In this document: positions 8,430-17,846 of the stretch, piece after piece
How positions within the stretch are numbered: the first letter of the stretch is position 1
Layout: each line of letters opens with the position of its first letter
Source of the DNA: Photobacterium sp. TLY01
GTDB taxonomy: Bacteria > Pseudomonadota > Gammaproteobacteria > Enterobacterales > Vibrionaceae
Length of the DNA stretch: 64,000 bases
Direction of reading: 5' to 3'
NCBI RefSeq assembly: GCF_021432065.1
Contig: NZ_CP090365.1
Span: 372,001 to 436,000, forward strand
Position numbers and translations under genes: made by a program
Notes under the pieces: generated by a model
Seen by the model: only the letters and a program-made list of their open reading frames with translations
Databases searched by the model: none
Told to the model about the DNA's origin: nothing

Positions 8430-8797
8430 CCGCCAGATCGCTGCAGCCTTCAACACACTGGGGGCGCATTCTGAGCCGACAGTTGCTTATCTCACTCTTT
8501 TCAACCACAGTTTTTATGACTTCCCCTGTTCATTGAACCGTTTAGCGTGTGTCAGGGTCAGCTGTTTGCTGTTTCTTACATCAATTAAATAGAAAACAGC
8601 ATTTTTTGCTAAATACTTGGGTCTGATTTTGTTATAAAGCGGACCTTTTCGATAAATTATCGGAGTTTTTGGTAAGACTCTGCGACAGGTACGAAATAAA
8701 ATCCCCCGCTAAAGTAACACTGGTGTAACATTTATCCTGAATCACATGACAAACTGTGTTGATGGTTATTCAGGTCCACTATATTGAGGGAATGACT
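8430..8797 (+). promoter_or_regulatory. putA upstream region
   Basis: A 368-base non-coding stretch, AT-rich in its second half, that must hold the putA promoter because the AraC gene ends 370 bases upstream and no other gene intervenes. I see no confident -35/-10 pair or operator, and the open frames inside it look spurious. Confidence 0.4.
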
Positions 8798-11700
8798 ATG
8801 TTCAATGCGGCAGATGCCCTTCAGCCATCTTTTATTGAGCAACCTTTAGATGCACTATGGCAGCAGATTTCACCGTTATACTCGGTCGAAGAATCTGCCT
8901 GGCTGGAACAACTGTTGCCTCTGGCTGAGCCTTCTGAACAAGAACGCCAGTACACCGTCGAGAAGGCGACCAGCCTGATCGAGCAGGTGCGTGCAGATCG
9001 TACCGCGATCCAGATGATTGATGCCCTGTTGCTGGAATACAGCCTGGATACCAAAGAAGGCATTTTGCTGATGTGTCTGGCCGAAGCGCTGATGCGTATC
9101 CCGGATGCGGCAACCGCCGACGCGCTGATCCGCGATAAGCTGAGCGTGGCGGATTGGAAGTCTCACCTGAAAAACTCTGATTCCCTGTTTGTGAATGCGT
9201 CAACCTGGGGCCTGATGCTGACCGGTAAAGTCGTCAGCATGGAGTCGAAAGAAGATGGCAGCCCGGCCCGGGTGATCAACCGTCTGACCAATAAGATGTC
9301 TGAACCTGTGATCCGCAAGGCGATGCATCAGGCGATGAAAATCATGGGTCACCAGTTCGTACTGGGACGCACCATCGGCGAAGCGATGAAGAACGGTCAG
9401 GCCAAACGTGATAAAGGCTTTACCTATTCCTTTGACATGCTGGGTGAAGCGGCGCTGACTCAGGATGACGCCCAGAAATACTTCAACGATTACATTGAAG
9501 CGATTGACGCCGTCGGTCTGGATAACAAAAAGCACTCCAAATCACCTTGCCCGACTGTGTCGATTAAGCTGTCGGCACTGCACCCGCGTTACGATGTCTC
9601 CAATGAAGGCCGTGTGCTGACAGAAATGTATGACACCGTGCTGGAGCTGCTCAAGCGCGCCCGTGCACTGAACGTGGGTATCACGATTGATGCTGAAGAA
9701 GCCGATCGTCTGGAACTGTCGCTGAAACTGTTCGAGAAATTATACCGCTCAGAAGTTGTGAAAGGCTGGGGCCGTTTTGGTCTGGTGGTTCAGGCCTATT
9801 CAAAACGTGCTCTGCCTGTGCTGGCCTGGCTGGCGGCGCTGAGCAAAGAGCAGGGCGACGTGATCCCGCTGCGTCTGGTGAAAGGCGCCTATTGGGACAG
9901 CGAACTGAAAATGTGCCAGCAGAGCGGTTATGCCGGTTATCCGGTTTATACCCGTAAAGAGGCGACGGATACCTCTTATCTGGCCTGTGCCCGTTTCCTG
10001 CTGTCTTCCCATGTGCGTGGTCTGATTTTCCCGCAATTTGCGAGTCATAACGCCCACACAGTGACGGCGATTCTGGCGATGGCCAAACACCGTGATTTTG
10101 AATTCCAGCGCCTGCACGGGATGGGGGATGCCCTGTATAACCATGTGATGGATATCTACGGCGTGAACGTACGTATCTACGCACCGGTCGGCAGCCACAA
10201 AGACTTGCTGCCGTACCTGGTACGTCGCCTGCTGGAAAACGGTGCCAACAGCTCTTTTGTACACCGCCTGGTCGATGCGCGCTGTCCGATTGACTCTCTG
10301 GTGCAGCACCCTGTTGATGTGCTGCGCTCGCGTCCGACGCTGCATAATCATTTAATTCCGCTGCCAAAAGATATTTTCGGTGCCGACCGCAAGAACTCGG
10401 CCGGTATTAACATTGAGATCGAATCTGAATGGACGCCTTTCCGTGATTCGGTCGAGGCTTTCAAGACCCATCACTGGACGGCTGGTCCGATTGTGAACGG
10501 TGAGGTGCAATCCGGTGACATCTTCCACGTCACGGCCCCTTACGATCGCCGTGAGGCCGTGGGTGAAGTGGCCTTTGCTTCCAGCGATCTGGTCGCAAAA
10601 GCCATTGATGTTGCAGCGGACGCTTTCCCGGCCTGGTCTGAAACCCCGGCGGCTGAGCGCGGTGCTTGCCTGCAGCGTCTGGCGGATTTGCTCGAAGCCA
10701 ATACCGGTGAGCTGGTTGCCCTGTGTCATCGTGAAGCGGGTAAAACCATTCAGGACAGCATTGACGAAATCCGTGAAGCGGTCGACTTCCTGCGTTTTTA
10801 TTCGCACCAGGCGGCCACAGAATTGGCACAAGGCAAATCAATCGTCACATTTGATGGCCAGTCACGTACCTTGTCGTATCAGGGACGCGGTGTCTTTGCC
10901 TGTATCAGTCCGTGGAATTTCCCTCTGGCGATTTTCCTGGGTCAGGTATCGGCGGCACTGGCTGCGGGTAACACAGTGGTGTGTAAACCGGCGGAACAAA
11001 CCTCGCTGATTGCCTTCCGGGCGATTCAAATGATGCTGGAAGCTGGCGTTCCTGCCGGCGTGATTCAGTTCGTTCCCGGTCGTGGTGCCGAAGTGGGCTC
11101 AGTGCTGACTTCTGATGAGCGTATTGCCGGTGTGGCCTTTACCGGTTCAACCGAGACCGCGCAGCGGATCAACCGCACGCTGGCGGCGCGTGACTGCGAT
11201 CCTGTGCCTTTCATCGCGGAAACCGGTGGCCAGAATGCCATGATTGTCGACAGTACGGCGTTGCCGGAGCAGGTGGTACGCGATGTGGTTCGCTCTGCCT
11301 TTGCCTCTGCCGGTCAGCGTTGTTCGGCGCTGCGTGTGCTGTTTGTGCAGGAAGATGTCGCGGATCGGATTATTACGCTGATCAAAGGCGCGATGGCCGA
11401 ACTGTCGGTGGGTCGTCCTGAACTGCACAGCACGGATGTCGGTCCTGTGATTGATAAAACTGCCAAGCAGAAATTGCTGACCCACATCGGCGCGCTGAAA
11501 AATCAGGCTAAAATGGTCGCTCAGGCCGCATTAAGCCCAGATTGCACCCATGGGGACTTTGTCCTGCCGACGGCGTTTGAAATCCGCGGTATCCATGTGC
11601 TGCAGAACGAAAACTTCGGCCCGATTCTGCATATCGTGCGTTTCAAGGCAAACGAGCTGGATCAGGTGATTGACCAGATTAACCAGACGGGTTTCGGCCT

Positions 11701-11908
11701 GACCATGGGTGTTCACAGCCGTAACGAGCGGACTTACAGCCATATCGAGCGCCGTGCCCGCGTGGGGAACTGCTACATCAACCGCGATCAGGTGGGTGCC
11801 GTGGTGGGTGTGCAGCCATTTGGCGGTCAGGGTCTGTCGGGTACAGGTCCGAAAGCTGGTGGACCGCACTATCTGTATCGCTTTACGAAAGATGTATTCA
11901 CTGCGTAA
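8798..11908 (+). CDS. putA: Bifunctional proline dehydrogenase / P5C dehydrogenase PutA
   Basis: Converts proline to glutamate in two steps. The FAD-dependent proline dehydrogenase barrel (about residues 130-430) contains IDAEEADRLELS, LRLVKGAYWDSELK and FASHNAHTV. The NAD-dependent P5C dehydrogenase (about 570-1030) has the catalytic Glu in AETGGQNA and the nucleophilic Cys near residue 842 in AGQRCSALR. At 1036 residues it lacks the ribbon-helix-helix DNA-binding domain and the long carboxy-terminal extension of the 1320-residue enterobacterial PutA, so it should be an enzyme only. The ATG at 8798 is preferred over 8792 and over an in-frame TTG at 8756, because GAGGG sits seven bases before it and homologues start MF. 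It is followed by an ALDH-like gene and putP. Confidence 0.96.
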   Translation: MFNAADALQPSFIEQPLDALWQQISPLYSVEESAWLEQLLPLAEPSEQERQYTVEKATSLIEQVRADRTAIQMIDALLLEYSLDTKEGILLMCLAEALMRIPDAATADALIRDKLSVADWKSHLKNSDSLFVNASTWGLMLTGKVVSMESKEDGSPARVINRLTNKMSEPVIRKAMHQAMKIMGHQFVLGRTIGEAMKNGQAKRDKGFTYSFDMLGEAALTQDDAQKYFNDYIEAIDAVGLDNKKHSKSPCPTVSIKLSALHPRYDVSNEGRVLTEMYDTVLELLKRARALNVGITIDAEEADRLELSLKLFEKLYRSEVVKGWGRFGLVVQAYSKRALPVLAWLAALSKEQGDVIPLRLVKGAYWDSELKMCQQSGYAGYPVYTRKEATDTSYLACARFLLSSHVRGLIFPQFASHNAHTVTAILAMAKHRDFEFQRLHGMGDALYNHVMDIYGVNVRIYAPVGSHKDLLPYLVRRLLENGANSSFVHRLVDARCPIDSLVQHPVDVLRSRPTLHNHLIPLPKDIFGADRKNSAGINIEIESEWTPFRDSVEAFKTHHWTAGPIVNGEVQSGDIFHVTAPYDRREAVGEVAFASSDLVAKAIDVAADAFPAWSETPAAERGACLQRLADLLEANTGELVALCHREAGKTIQDSIDEIREAVDFLRFYSHQAATELAQGKSIVTFDGQSRTLSYQGRGVFACISPWNFPLAIFLGQVSAALAAGNTVVCKPAEQTSLIAFRAIQMMLEAGVPAGVIQFVPGRGAEVGSVLTSDERIAGVAFTGSTETAQRINRTLAARDCDPVPFIAETGGQNAMIVDSTALPEQVVRDVVRSAFASAGQRCSALRVLFVQEDVADRIITLIKGAMAELSVGRPELHSTDVGPVIDKTAKQKLLTHIGALKNQAKMVAQAALSPDCTHGDFVLPTAFEIRGIHVLQNENFGPILHIVRFKANELDQVIDQINQTGFGLTMGVHSRNERTYSHIERRARVGNCYINRDQVGAVVGVQPFGGQGLSGTGPKAGGPHYLYRFTKDVFTA

Positions 11909-11937
11909 TGGCTGCCGGAATTGGGAAGGAAAGAGAG

Positions 11938-12639
11938 ATGACAACAAGTATTCAAGCGCTCGTCGATCAGAGCAATGCAGCCTGGGAAAACTGGAACGGC
12001 CAGGGCTATGAAAAACGTATTACCAGGCTGACTCAGTGGAGCAGTACGCTCGATGCAGATGTGGCAGCCATGGTGGCGTTTCAGTGCCGCAATGCCAACG
12101 ATCATGTGGCAGAAACGGAATTAATGCCGGGACCAACCGGTGAAACCAATGAACTGTATTGCGCCGGCCGCGGTATTTTTGTGGTCACAGCCGAAGCCTC
12201 TGCACCTCTGGTGGCGGTTGCCGGCCAACTGACGGCTGCGCTGGTGACAGGTAACACAGTGATCTTGTCTCTGCCGGAAGGGTACGAGAAATCAGCTCAG
12301 CAAATTGTCACTGAACTGGAAAAGGCTGAACTGCCTAAAGGTGTTGTACAGTCAGTAAGCACTGACGAACTTGACGTGTTAGTCCGTCATGCCGGTGTAG
12401 CCGGCGTGGTGTTTGCAGGAAAGCGCGAGACAGCTTTGTCGCTGTCCCGTGATTTAGCCGCCCGTGACGGGCTGCTGGGCCAGTTAATTGCAGAGTCGGA
12501 TTTTGAATCTTATCCTGTGATTGGCAGCCCGACTTATTCGCTGCGTTTCGTAACAGAAAGAACACGTACCATCAATATCACAGCGGTGGGCGGAAACGCG
12601 ACGCTGTTGGAATTGGGGAGTGGCGAAGAAGCACATTAA
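11938..12639 (+). CDS. Truncated aldehyde dehydrogenase-like protein of the put cluster
   Basis: A 233-residue protein resembling only the nucleotide-binding half of an aldehyde dehydrogenase. GRGIFVVTAEASAPLVAVAGQLTAALVTGNTVI corresponds to the ALDH cofactor-binding region, and VAGVVFAGKRETA to the FTGS segment. The catalytic domain with the active-site Cys and the conserved Glu motif is absent, so it is unlikely to be an active dehydrogenase. It starts 29 bases after putA with a good GGGAAGGAAAGAGAG ribosome site and ends before a terminator, so it is cotranscribed with putA. Homologues in this position are often labelled P5C dehydrogenase; a structural or regulatory role is my inference. 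Confidence 0.7.
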   Translation: MTTSIQALVDQSNAAWENWNGQGYEKRITRLTQWSSTLDADVAAMVAFQCRNANDHVAETELMPGPTGETNELYCAGRGIFVVTAEASAPLVAVAGQLTAALVTGNTVILSLPEGYEKSAQQIVTELEKAELPKGVVQSVSTDELDVLVRHAGVAGVVFAGKRETALSLSRDLAARDGLLGQLIAESDFESYPVIGSPTYSLRFVTERTRTINITAVGGNATLLELGSGEEAH

Positions 12640-12677
12640 TGTTGATGGTGACTGTTACCCGTGACTCGTAACCTGAA

Positions 12678-12706
12678 CCGTCAATCGATGGATTGGCGGT
12701 TTTTTA
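12678..12706 (+). terminator. Terminator after the put ALDH-like gene
   Basis: A 9-bp stem (CCGTCAATC / GATTGGCGG, one G-U pair) with a 4-nt loop is followed by six T residues. It separates putA and the ALDH-like gene from putP, which must then have its own promoter in 12707-12831 or depend on read-through. Confidence 0.8.
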
Positions 12707-12831
12707 ACAAGGACTCTCAGGTACGTTGTACGAGGTGGAGCAGAACCCAGTCAGCACAGAGGCTGAATAAATCAGCATCATTCAATAAGCTCTTGCAACG
12801 ACGGGAGCAACAATAATGAGGGAACTCAAAC

Positions 12832-14328
12832 ATGATAGAAAATAGCTTTGCTATCACAGGCACGTTTATCGTGTATCTGATTGCTATGCTTGCAATCGGT
12901 TATTACGCCTATAAGCGTACTGCAAACTCATCTGATTACTTTCTTGGTGGCCGTTCGTTAGGTCCTTGGCCAGCAGCACTGTCTGCCGGTGCATCGGACA
13001 TGAGTGGCTGGCTGTTACTCGGACTGCCGGGCTATGCCTTTGCTGCAGGTATAGAATCACTGTGGCTGGCCGGTGGCCTGCTGTTAGGTACTTATCTGAA
13101 CTGGCTGATTTGTGCCAAACGCCTGCGTACCTATACCATTACCGCGAATAATGCGATCACCATCCCTGAGTATCTGTCGAACCGTTTTAAAGATACCTCT
13201 AAGTTAATTCAGACAATTTCAGCCTTCTTCATTTTGTTGTTTTTCCTCTTCTATACCAGTTCAGGCTTAGTGGCAGGCGGTAAGTTGTTTGAAACTGTCT
13301 TCGGTATGGATTACAAAATTGCCGTTGTGGTCGGTACGCTCTGCGTGGTGTCTTACACCCTGTTTGGTGGCTTTCTGGCGGTATCCTGGACTGACCTGGT
13401 ACAAGGCCTGCTGATGGCGGCGGCACTGATGATCGTACCGATTGCGGCAATGCAGGGTGGTTTTGGTGATCTGGCGGCGTCTCTGGAAGCCAAGAATCCG
13501 GAATTGATGACCTTGTTTAACGACGTAAAAGGTGAGCCGCTGACGGCCATCAGTATTATTTCTCTGGCTGCCTGGGGACTGGGTTACTTTGGTCAGCCCC
13601 ATATCCTGGCGCGTTTTAACGCCACCCGCTCTAACCGTGATATCACAACAGCGCGTCGCATCGCTGTGATTTGGTCTGCTCTGTCTATGACCGGTGCGAT
13701 CCTGGTGGGTCTGGTTGGTATTCTGTATGCCGATAACCAGCTGGGCGGTAACCTGGAAGATGGCGAAAAAATCTTCATGCTGCTGGTGAATGCGATTTTC
13801 CATCCAGTGATGGCCGGCATTCTGCTGGCGGCGATTCTGGCGGCGATCATGAGTACGGCTGACTCCCAGTTGCTGGTGTCGTCTTCTGCGCTGGCAGAAG
13901 ATTTCTACAAGCAAGTGATCCGTAAAAACGCCTCTTCAGAAGAAATCGTGACTGTCGGTCGTGTTGCGGTTATCGCACTGTCGATTATTGCACTCATGCT
14001 GGCAATGAATCCTGACAGTACAGTTCTGGGTCTGGTGTCTTATGCCTGGGCTGGCTTTGGTGCCGCATTCGGTCCTGCTTTGCTACTGAGCCTGTACTGG
14101 AAAGACATGAACCGTAACGGCGCATTGGCGGGTATTGTTATTGGTGCGCTGACTGTAGTTATCTGGAAGCAGCTGACTGGCGGGATCTTCGATATGTATG
14201 AAATTGTTCCCGGATTTGTCTTTGCGACCATTGCCATTATTGTGGTCAGCAAAATGACAGGCGGTGCACCGTCCGAACTGCACGCACAGTTTGATACGTA
14301 TGAGAAAAATCTGAGAGAGTTTGATTAA
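12832..14328 (+). CDS. putP: Sodium/proline symporter PutP
   Basis: Inner-membrane Na+/proline symporter of the solute:sodium symporter family. The 498 residues (E. coli PutP has 502) form about 13 transmembrane helices. Diagnostic parts are YFLGGRSLGPWPAALSAGASDMSGWLLLGLPG in the first helices, GYFGQPHILARFNA, and the sodium-site helix AAIMSTADSQLLVSSSALAEDFY. It supplies proline to PutA. The start is the ATG at 12832, with a GAGGGA ribosome site. A strong terminator follows. Confidence 0.95.
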   Translation: MIENSFAITGTFIVYLIAMLAIGYYAYKRTANSSDYFLGGRSLGPWPAALSAGASDMSGWLLLGLPGYAFAAGIESLWLAGGLLLGTYLNWLICAKRLRTYTITANNAITIPEYLSNRFKDTSKLIQTISAFFILLFFLFYTSSGLVAGGKLFETVFGMDYKIAVVVGTLCVVSYTLFGGFLAVSWTDLVQGLLMAAALMIVPIAAMQGGFGDLAASLEAKNPELMTLFNDVKGEPLTAISIISLAAWGLGYFGQPHILARFNATRSNRDITTARRIAVIWSALSMTGAILVGLVGILYADNQLGGNLEDGEKIFMLLVNAIFHPVMAGILLAAILAAIMSTADSQLLVSSSALAEDFYKQVIRKNASSEEIVTVGRVAVIALSIIALMLAMNPDSTVLGLVSYAWAGFGAAFGPALLLSLYWKDMNRNGALAGIVIGALTVVIWKQLTGGIFDMYEIVPGFVFATIAIIVVSKMTGGAPSELHAQFDTYEKNLREFD

Positions 14329-14354
14329 TTTCTTTTTCAAACCCTGATTACCTG

Positions 14355-14382
14355 AATGCGCAGCTCCGGCTGCGCATTTTTT
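14355..14382 (+). terminator. Terminator after putP
   Basis: A perfect 10-bp stem (AATGCGCAGC / GCTGCGCATT) with a TCCG tetraloop is followed by T residues. Because the stem begins with A residues it can also act for the convergent ohrR gene. Confidence 0.85.
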
Positions 14383-14842
14383 ATGCCTTGGATTCTATGG
14401 CGCTCAGCTGCGTATATAAAGCGTCACAACTGGCTTTCAGGGCTTTAAGCGACTCCAGTGGCATTTCAACCTGACAAACCAGTGATGCCGGAACCTGCGC
14501 AGCCTGTGTCTGAAGGGCTTTGCCTGCCTCTGTCAGGCTGATCTCACGGACTCTTTCATCTGTTTCACTGCGCCTGCGGCTGACCAGTCCTTTTCCTTCA
14601 AGGCGCTTGAGCAGAGGTGTCAGTGTGCCTGAATCGAGATGAACTTTCTCGCCCAACGCTTTGACACTCAGACATTCCTTTTCCCACATCACCAGCATCA
14701 CTATGTATTGTGAATACGTGAGGTTTAGCGCATCCAGGAGCGGGCGATAAGCCCGGATCATGGCGTTAGAGGCACTGTAGAGCGAAAAACAGATCATGTC
14801 ATCCAGGGTGACGTTGGAAGGTATGGCGGGAGCGTTGGACAT
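14381..14842 (-). CDS. ohrR: Organic-hydroperoxide-sensing repressor OhrR (MarR family)
   Basis: Winged-helix repressor of 153 residues. The peroxide-sensing Cys is at residue 18 in LDDMICFSLYSASNAM, the position of the reactive Cys in OhrR proteins. The DNA-recognition region is KALGEKVHLDSGTLTPLLKRLEGKGL, and the wing carries RRRSETDERVREISLT. It is divergent from ohr, the classical ohrR/ohr pair, and would repress ohr and itself until the Cys is oxidised. An in-frame GTG lies two codons upstream at 14848. Extra Cys residues later in the protein could resolve the oxidised sulfur as in two-Cys OhrR; this is inference. Confidence 0.93.
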   Translation of the reverse strand: MSNAPAIPSNVTLDDMICFSLYSASNAMIRAYRPLLDALNLTYSQYIVMLVMWEKECLSVKALGEKVHLDSGTLTPLLKRLEGKGLVSRRRSETDERVREISLTEAGKALQTQAAQVPASLVCQVEMPLESLKALKASCDALYTQLSAIESKA

Positions 14843-14875
14843 GAGCACGGTCCTGATTGGGAGTGATTAATTTAA

Positions 14876-14887
14876 ATTGTGCACAAT
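14876..14887. promoter_or_regulatory. OhrR operator-like palindrome 1
   Basis: A perfect 12-bp palindrome, ATTGTGCACAAT, inside an AT-rich stretch about 34 bases upstream of the ohrR start. It resembles OhrR operators of the TACAATT/AATTGTA type and would serve autoregulation of ohrR. Confidence 0.65.
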
Positions 14888-14930
14888 ATACTTGCGTTCT
14901 ACCTGAAAAGCGATCTAAGATTGCGTGAAA

Positions 14931-14951
14931 TTAAATTGCGTACAACTTAAA
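14931..14951. promoter_or_regulatory. OhrR operator-like palindrome 2
   Basis: TTAAATTGCGTACAACTTAAA is an imperfect palindrome sharing the AAATTG...CAA pattern with the first site. It lies 18 bases upstream of the ohr ATG, where bound OhrR would block ohr transcription. Confidence 0.6.
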
Positions 14952-14968
14952 TAGACAAGGGGAATCTG

Positions 14969-15394
14969 ATGAAAACAATTTATACCACTTCTGCAAAAGC
15001 CAGCGCTGGTCGCAATGGTCAGGCGAAGAGTGATGATGGTTTGCTGGATGTTTCACTGAGCTATCCCAAAGCATTGGGTGGTAGCGGGGAAGCGACGAAT
15101 CCAGAGCAGCTTTTTGCTGCAGGTTACTCAGCCTGTTTCTCAAATGCTGTGCTGCACATTGCAGGCCTTCAGAAACTGGGGCTGCGTGAAGCACCGACAG
15201 AAGCCAGTGTCCGGTTGCTGGCGAAAGAAAATGGTGCTTTCGCGTTGGCAGTGGACTTGTCGGTTGATCTGGCTATGGAGAATGATGCTGCCATTGAACT
15301 GGTCAAATCCGCCCATCAGGTGTGTCCATACTCCAATGCTGTCCGCGGCAATGTGGACGTCAGCCTGAGCGTGAACGGCATTTCGCTGGATTAA
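14969..15394 (+). CDS. ohr: Organic hydroperoxide resistance peroxidase Ohr
   Basis: Thiol-dependent peroxidase of 141 residues that reduces organic and lipid hydroperoxides, using lipoylated proteins as reductant. The two catalytic cysteines are present: Cys56 in AAGYSACFSNA (peroxidatic) and Cys119 in HQVCPYSNAVRGN (resolving). Other family features are YTTSAKASAGRNG at the start and NPEQLFAAGYS. A ribosome site AAGGGGAAT precedes the ATG. It is divergently paired with ohrR across two palindromes. Confidence 0.96.
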   Translation: MKTIYTTSAKASAGRNGQAKSDDGLLDVSLSYPKALGGSGEATNPEQLFAAGYSACFSNAVLHIAGLQKLGLREAPTEASVRLLAKENGAFALAVDLSVDLAMENDAAIELVKSAHQVCPYSNAVRGNVDVSLSVNGISLD

Positions 15395-15421
15395 GCGTCA
15401 CAAACTGTGGCTGTTTTCTGT

Positions 15422-15460
15422 CCCGGTTTTCGCAGAATCTCTGCTGAAACCGGGATTTTT
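15422..15460 (+). terminator. Terminator after ohr
   Basis: An 8-bp outer stem (CCCGGTTT / AAACCGGG) encloses an inner CAG/CTG pairing and is followed by ATTTTT. Confidence 0.8.
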
Positions 15461-15574
15461 GTACTGTTTTCGGTGCCCTGATCTGACCAGCTTCAAAATC
15501 AGAGAAAATTTAACTTTAGATTTATCTCAAAATGCCGTTATTACAAAGAATACAGATTTGTTTTAAGAGGGGTT

Positions 15575-16768
15575 ATGTCACAACTCGGTTTAGGCGTTTG
15601 CCTGGGCATTGTATTGCTGATTGTGGCGGTTTCCCGGTATTTTGCACTGATGAAAGACGTTCGTGAGGCGGCCAGAGAGCAGGCACTCAAGGATGAAAAA
15701 TACCGACAGGTATTAGAACAGGCAAAGGCTGTTGAACACGAAGAAAAAGTCAAAAAGGCGCAGTCAGGTCATCTTCCCAGCATTTTGTCGTTAGCGAAGG
15801 AAAATGAAATTGGCAATCTCCGTGTGGCATTAAGCTGGTACCAGAAAGCTGCTGAACTCGGGAATGAAATCGGACAGAATGCGTTGGCACGGTTAAGCCG
15901 GCAGGACGTCGATGACCCGCACGGCGAAGCCAAGTCACGCTATTGGGAGTGTCTGGTGAAAGCCAATAACAATGAACCCGAAGCGTTGTTTGAACTCGGT
16001 CGTTATGAGATCCGAGGCTATGGGACTGCCATCAATACGGCATCCGGGGTTGGGCACCTGATCAAAGCGGCTGAAATGGAATATGTGCCGGCGCAGCTGT
16101 TTCTCGGTGACTGGTACGTGGTGGAATCGAACCCCACCCCTTCGCCGCGCCGTGCTTTTTTCTGGCGTTTAAAGTCAGCCGTAAATAACGATGCGATGGG
16201 CTGTATTAAAGTCGCTTATTGTTTTCAGACCGGGGTGGGCGCGACGCGAGATCGCCGGCGGGCTATCTACTGGCTGGAAAAAGCGGCCGAACTGGGGAAT
16301 CTGGAAGCGCAGTACCTGGCGGGGAAAATGCATCTGAACAATGATCAGCCCGTCACCAATGTGACTGACGCTGCTGTGGCCTATATCTGGTTTTCTGTGG
16401 CATTTGCCTCAGGGTATCTGGATGCCAAAAAGGAGCGGGATATGGCGGTTCAGCATGTGGGGATTGAATCGATTCTGAATGTTCAGAAAGTGGCCAAGCA
16501 GATTTATAAATTCCTGCACAACCCGCCAGTACCGGTCCATTCCACCATGGATCTGCTGGACAAAATGTACGACCGATCAAAATACCGTCCGACTGATGCT
16601 GAGCTGGATGCGGCGTTGGGGCGTATCAATGAAGACATTGATATAGATGTCGCAGGACAAACAAATCCTGCTCCTGCTGCATCCGGAATGGGAAATGCTT
16701 CCATCAATAGCGTAAAAAAAGACTGGAGCGGTGAAATGATCGCGGCTGAGTCTGCGTCATCCGGATAA
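15575..16768 (+). CDS. Membrane-anchored Sel1-repeat protein
   Basis: A 397-residue protein with a hydrophobic signal-anchor (about residues 5-25, LGLGVCLGIVLLIVAVSRYF), a charged coiled-coil-like segment (about 28-65) and several Sel1-type alpha-alpha repeats. The repeats are visible as ALSWYQKAAELGNEIGQNAL, GHLIKAAEMEYVPAQLFLGDWYV and RRAIYWLEKAAELGNLEAQYLAGKM. Sel1 repeats mediate protein-protein contacts; no catalytic motif is visible. The carboxy-terminal 60 residues are low in predicted structure and hydrophilic. The ATG follows an AGAGGGG ribosome site. It appears monocistronic, and the partner is unknown. Confidence 0.75.
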   Translation: MSQLGLGVCLGIVLLIVAVSRYFALMKDVREAAREQALKDEKYRQVLEQAKAVEHEEKVKKAQSGHLPSILSLAKENEIGNLRVALSWYQKAAELGNEIGQNALARLSRQDVDDPHGEAKSRYWECLVKANNNEPEALFELGRYEIRGYGTAINTASGVGHLIKAAEMEYVPAQLFLGDWYVVESNPTPSPRRAFFWRLKSAVNNDAMGCIKVAYCFQTGVGATRDRRRAIYWLEKAAELGNLEAQYLAGKMHLNNDQPVTNVTDAAVAYIWFSVAFASGYLDAKKERDMAVQHVGIESILNVQKVAKQIYKFLHNPPVPVHSTMDLLDKMYDRSKYRPTDAELDAALGRINEDIDIDVAGQTNPAPAASGMGNASINSVKKDWSGEMIAAESASSG

Positions 16769-16908
16769 ACGGAATTTCTGCAATATTGAGCCGTTGCTGT
16801 GGTGTTGTCTTAGTTGGGTGACAGCATAGCGAGGCTGCTTCCAGACAGTTACAGTATACTGACATAAAAAGTCGCATTTTTTTGCGCATGTTTGAGTATG
16901 AGGTAATG

Positions 16909-17574
16909 ATGGCGACTATCTTTCCTTCCTGGCTTGGCGGCTACGAGCTGAATAAACAAGTGACGAACCCGAATATTATCGTCGGGGATTTCACTTACTA
17001 CTCTGGCTATTATCACGACAAACATTTTGAAGATCATTGCGTACGTTACCTGATGGGCGATCATTCCACTAAAGCGGTGTGGGAATCCGGTATTTTTGGT
17101 GAGGTGGATAAGCTCATCATCGGTAAATTCTGCTCGATCGCCTCAGGTGCCATTTTCATGCTGGCAGGGAATCAGGGACACAGGCACGACTGGATCTCCT
17201 CATACCCGTTTGAGGCCAGTGAATTTGGCGACAAAGTTAAATCAGGCTTTGCCCGGGCGGGTGATACGGTGATCGGCAATGATGTCTGGATCGGCAGTGA
17301 ATGCGTCATTATGCCGGGGGTACAGATCGGGGATGGTGCAGTCATCGGCGCGCGGGCCGTGGTCACTAAAGATGTGCCGCCCTACAGTATTGTGGTCGGC
17401 AATCCAGGCAGGGTTGTGAAGTCACGGTTTAACGACAGCGAAGTGGCCAAGCTGCTGGAAATCAAGTGGTGGGACTGGCCCTTATCCATGCTGAAAGCCA
17501 ATATGGACGTGATGTGCAGTAATGACGTCGAGGCGATGTACCAAAGGTATCTGGCTTCGTCTGAAGCAAGCTAA
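16909..17574 (+). CDS. CatB-like xenobiotic/chloramphenicol O-acetyltransferase
   Basis: A 221-residue left-handed beta-helix acyltransferase. Hexapeptide repeats appear in [19 protein letters not shown] and again in [32 protein letters not shown], broken by the loop [15 protein letters not shown], which carries the candidate catalytic His (91 or 93) and substrate residues. The ending [18 protein letters not shown] is typical of the xenobiotic acetyltransferase (CatB/Vat) group. These enzymes use acetyl-CoA to acetylate hydroxyls, in some cases of chloramphenicol or streptogramins. Chromosomal homologues are common and often do not confer clinical resistance, so the substrate is open. The ATG at 16909 is preferred because TGAGGT lies five bases before it; an in-frame TTG lies upstream at 16882. 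Confidence 0.85.
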   Translation: MATIFPSWLGGYELNKQVTNPNIIVGDFTYYSGYYHDKHFEDHCVRYLMGDHSTKAVWESGIFGEVDKLIIGKFCSIASGAIFMLAGNQGHRHDWISSYPFEASEFGDKVKSGFARAGDTVIGNDVWIGSECVIMPGVQIGDGAVIGARAVVTKDVPPYSIVVGNPGRVVKSRFNDSEVAKLLEIKWWDWPLSMLKANMDVMCSNDVEAMYQRYLASSEAS

Positions 17575-17846
17575 GCGTTTCGCCGCTCGCGGTGAAGCGG
17601 GTGTACATCTCTTCTCTTTGTTGAACTATCGCTCAATTTTTTGATTCATTGCAAAAAAAATTTATGTTTTTACATTAAATTTGAATGTTGTATTGAATCA
17701 TTCAAAAAAAATTGAGTATTATGGTGCAGCACAAGATGCTATGAATACGTTGCTCCACATCAATTTCTTAGCATCTGTGCCGACAACATCTGTTGTCAGG
17801 GGGCACTCAGTGCCAAATCAGCCGACAATCTTCTGGTGGAATCCCC
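17575..17846 (+). promoter_or_regulatory. ackA upstream region
   Basis: A 272-base AT-rich non-coding stretch between the acetyltransferase and ackA that contains poly-A/T tracts (about 17650-17710). It presumably carries the ackA promoter. I see no clear operator, and the short open frame inside is not credible. Confidence 0.35.
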
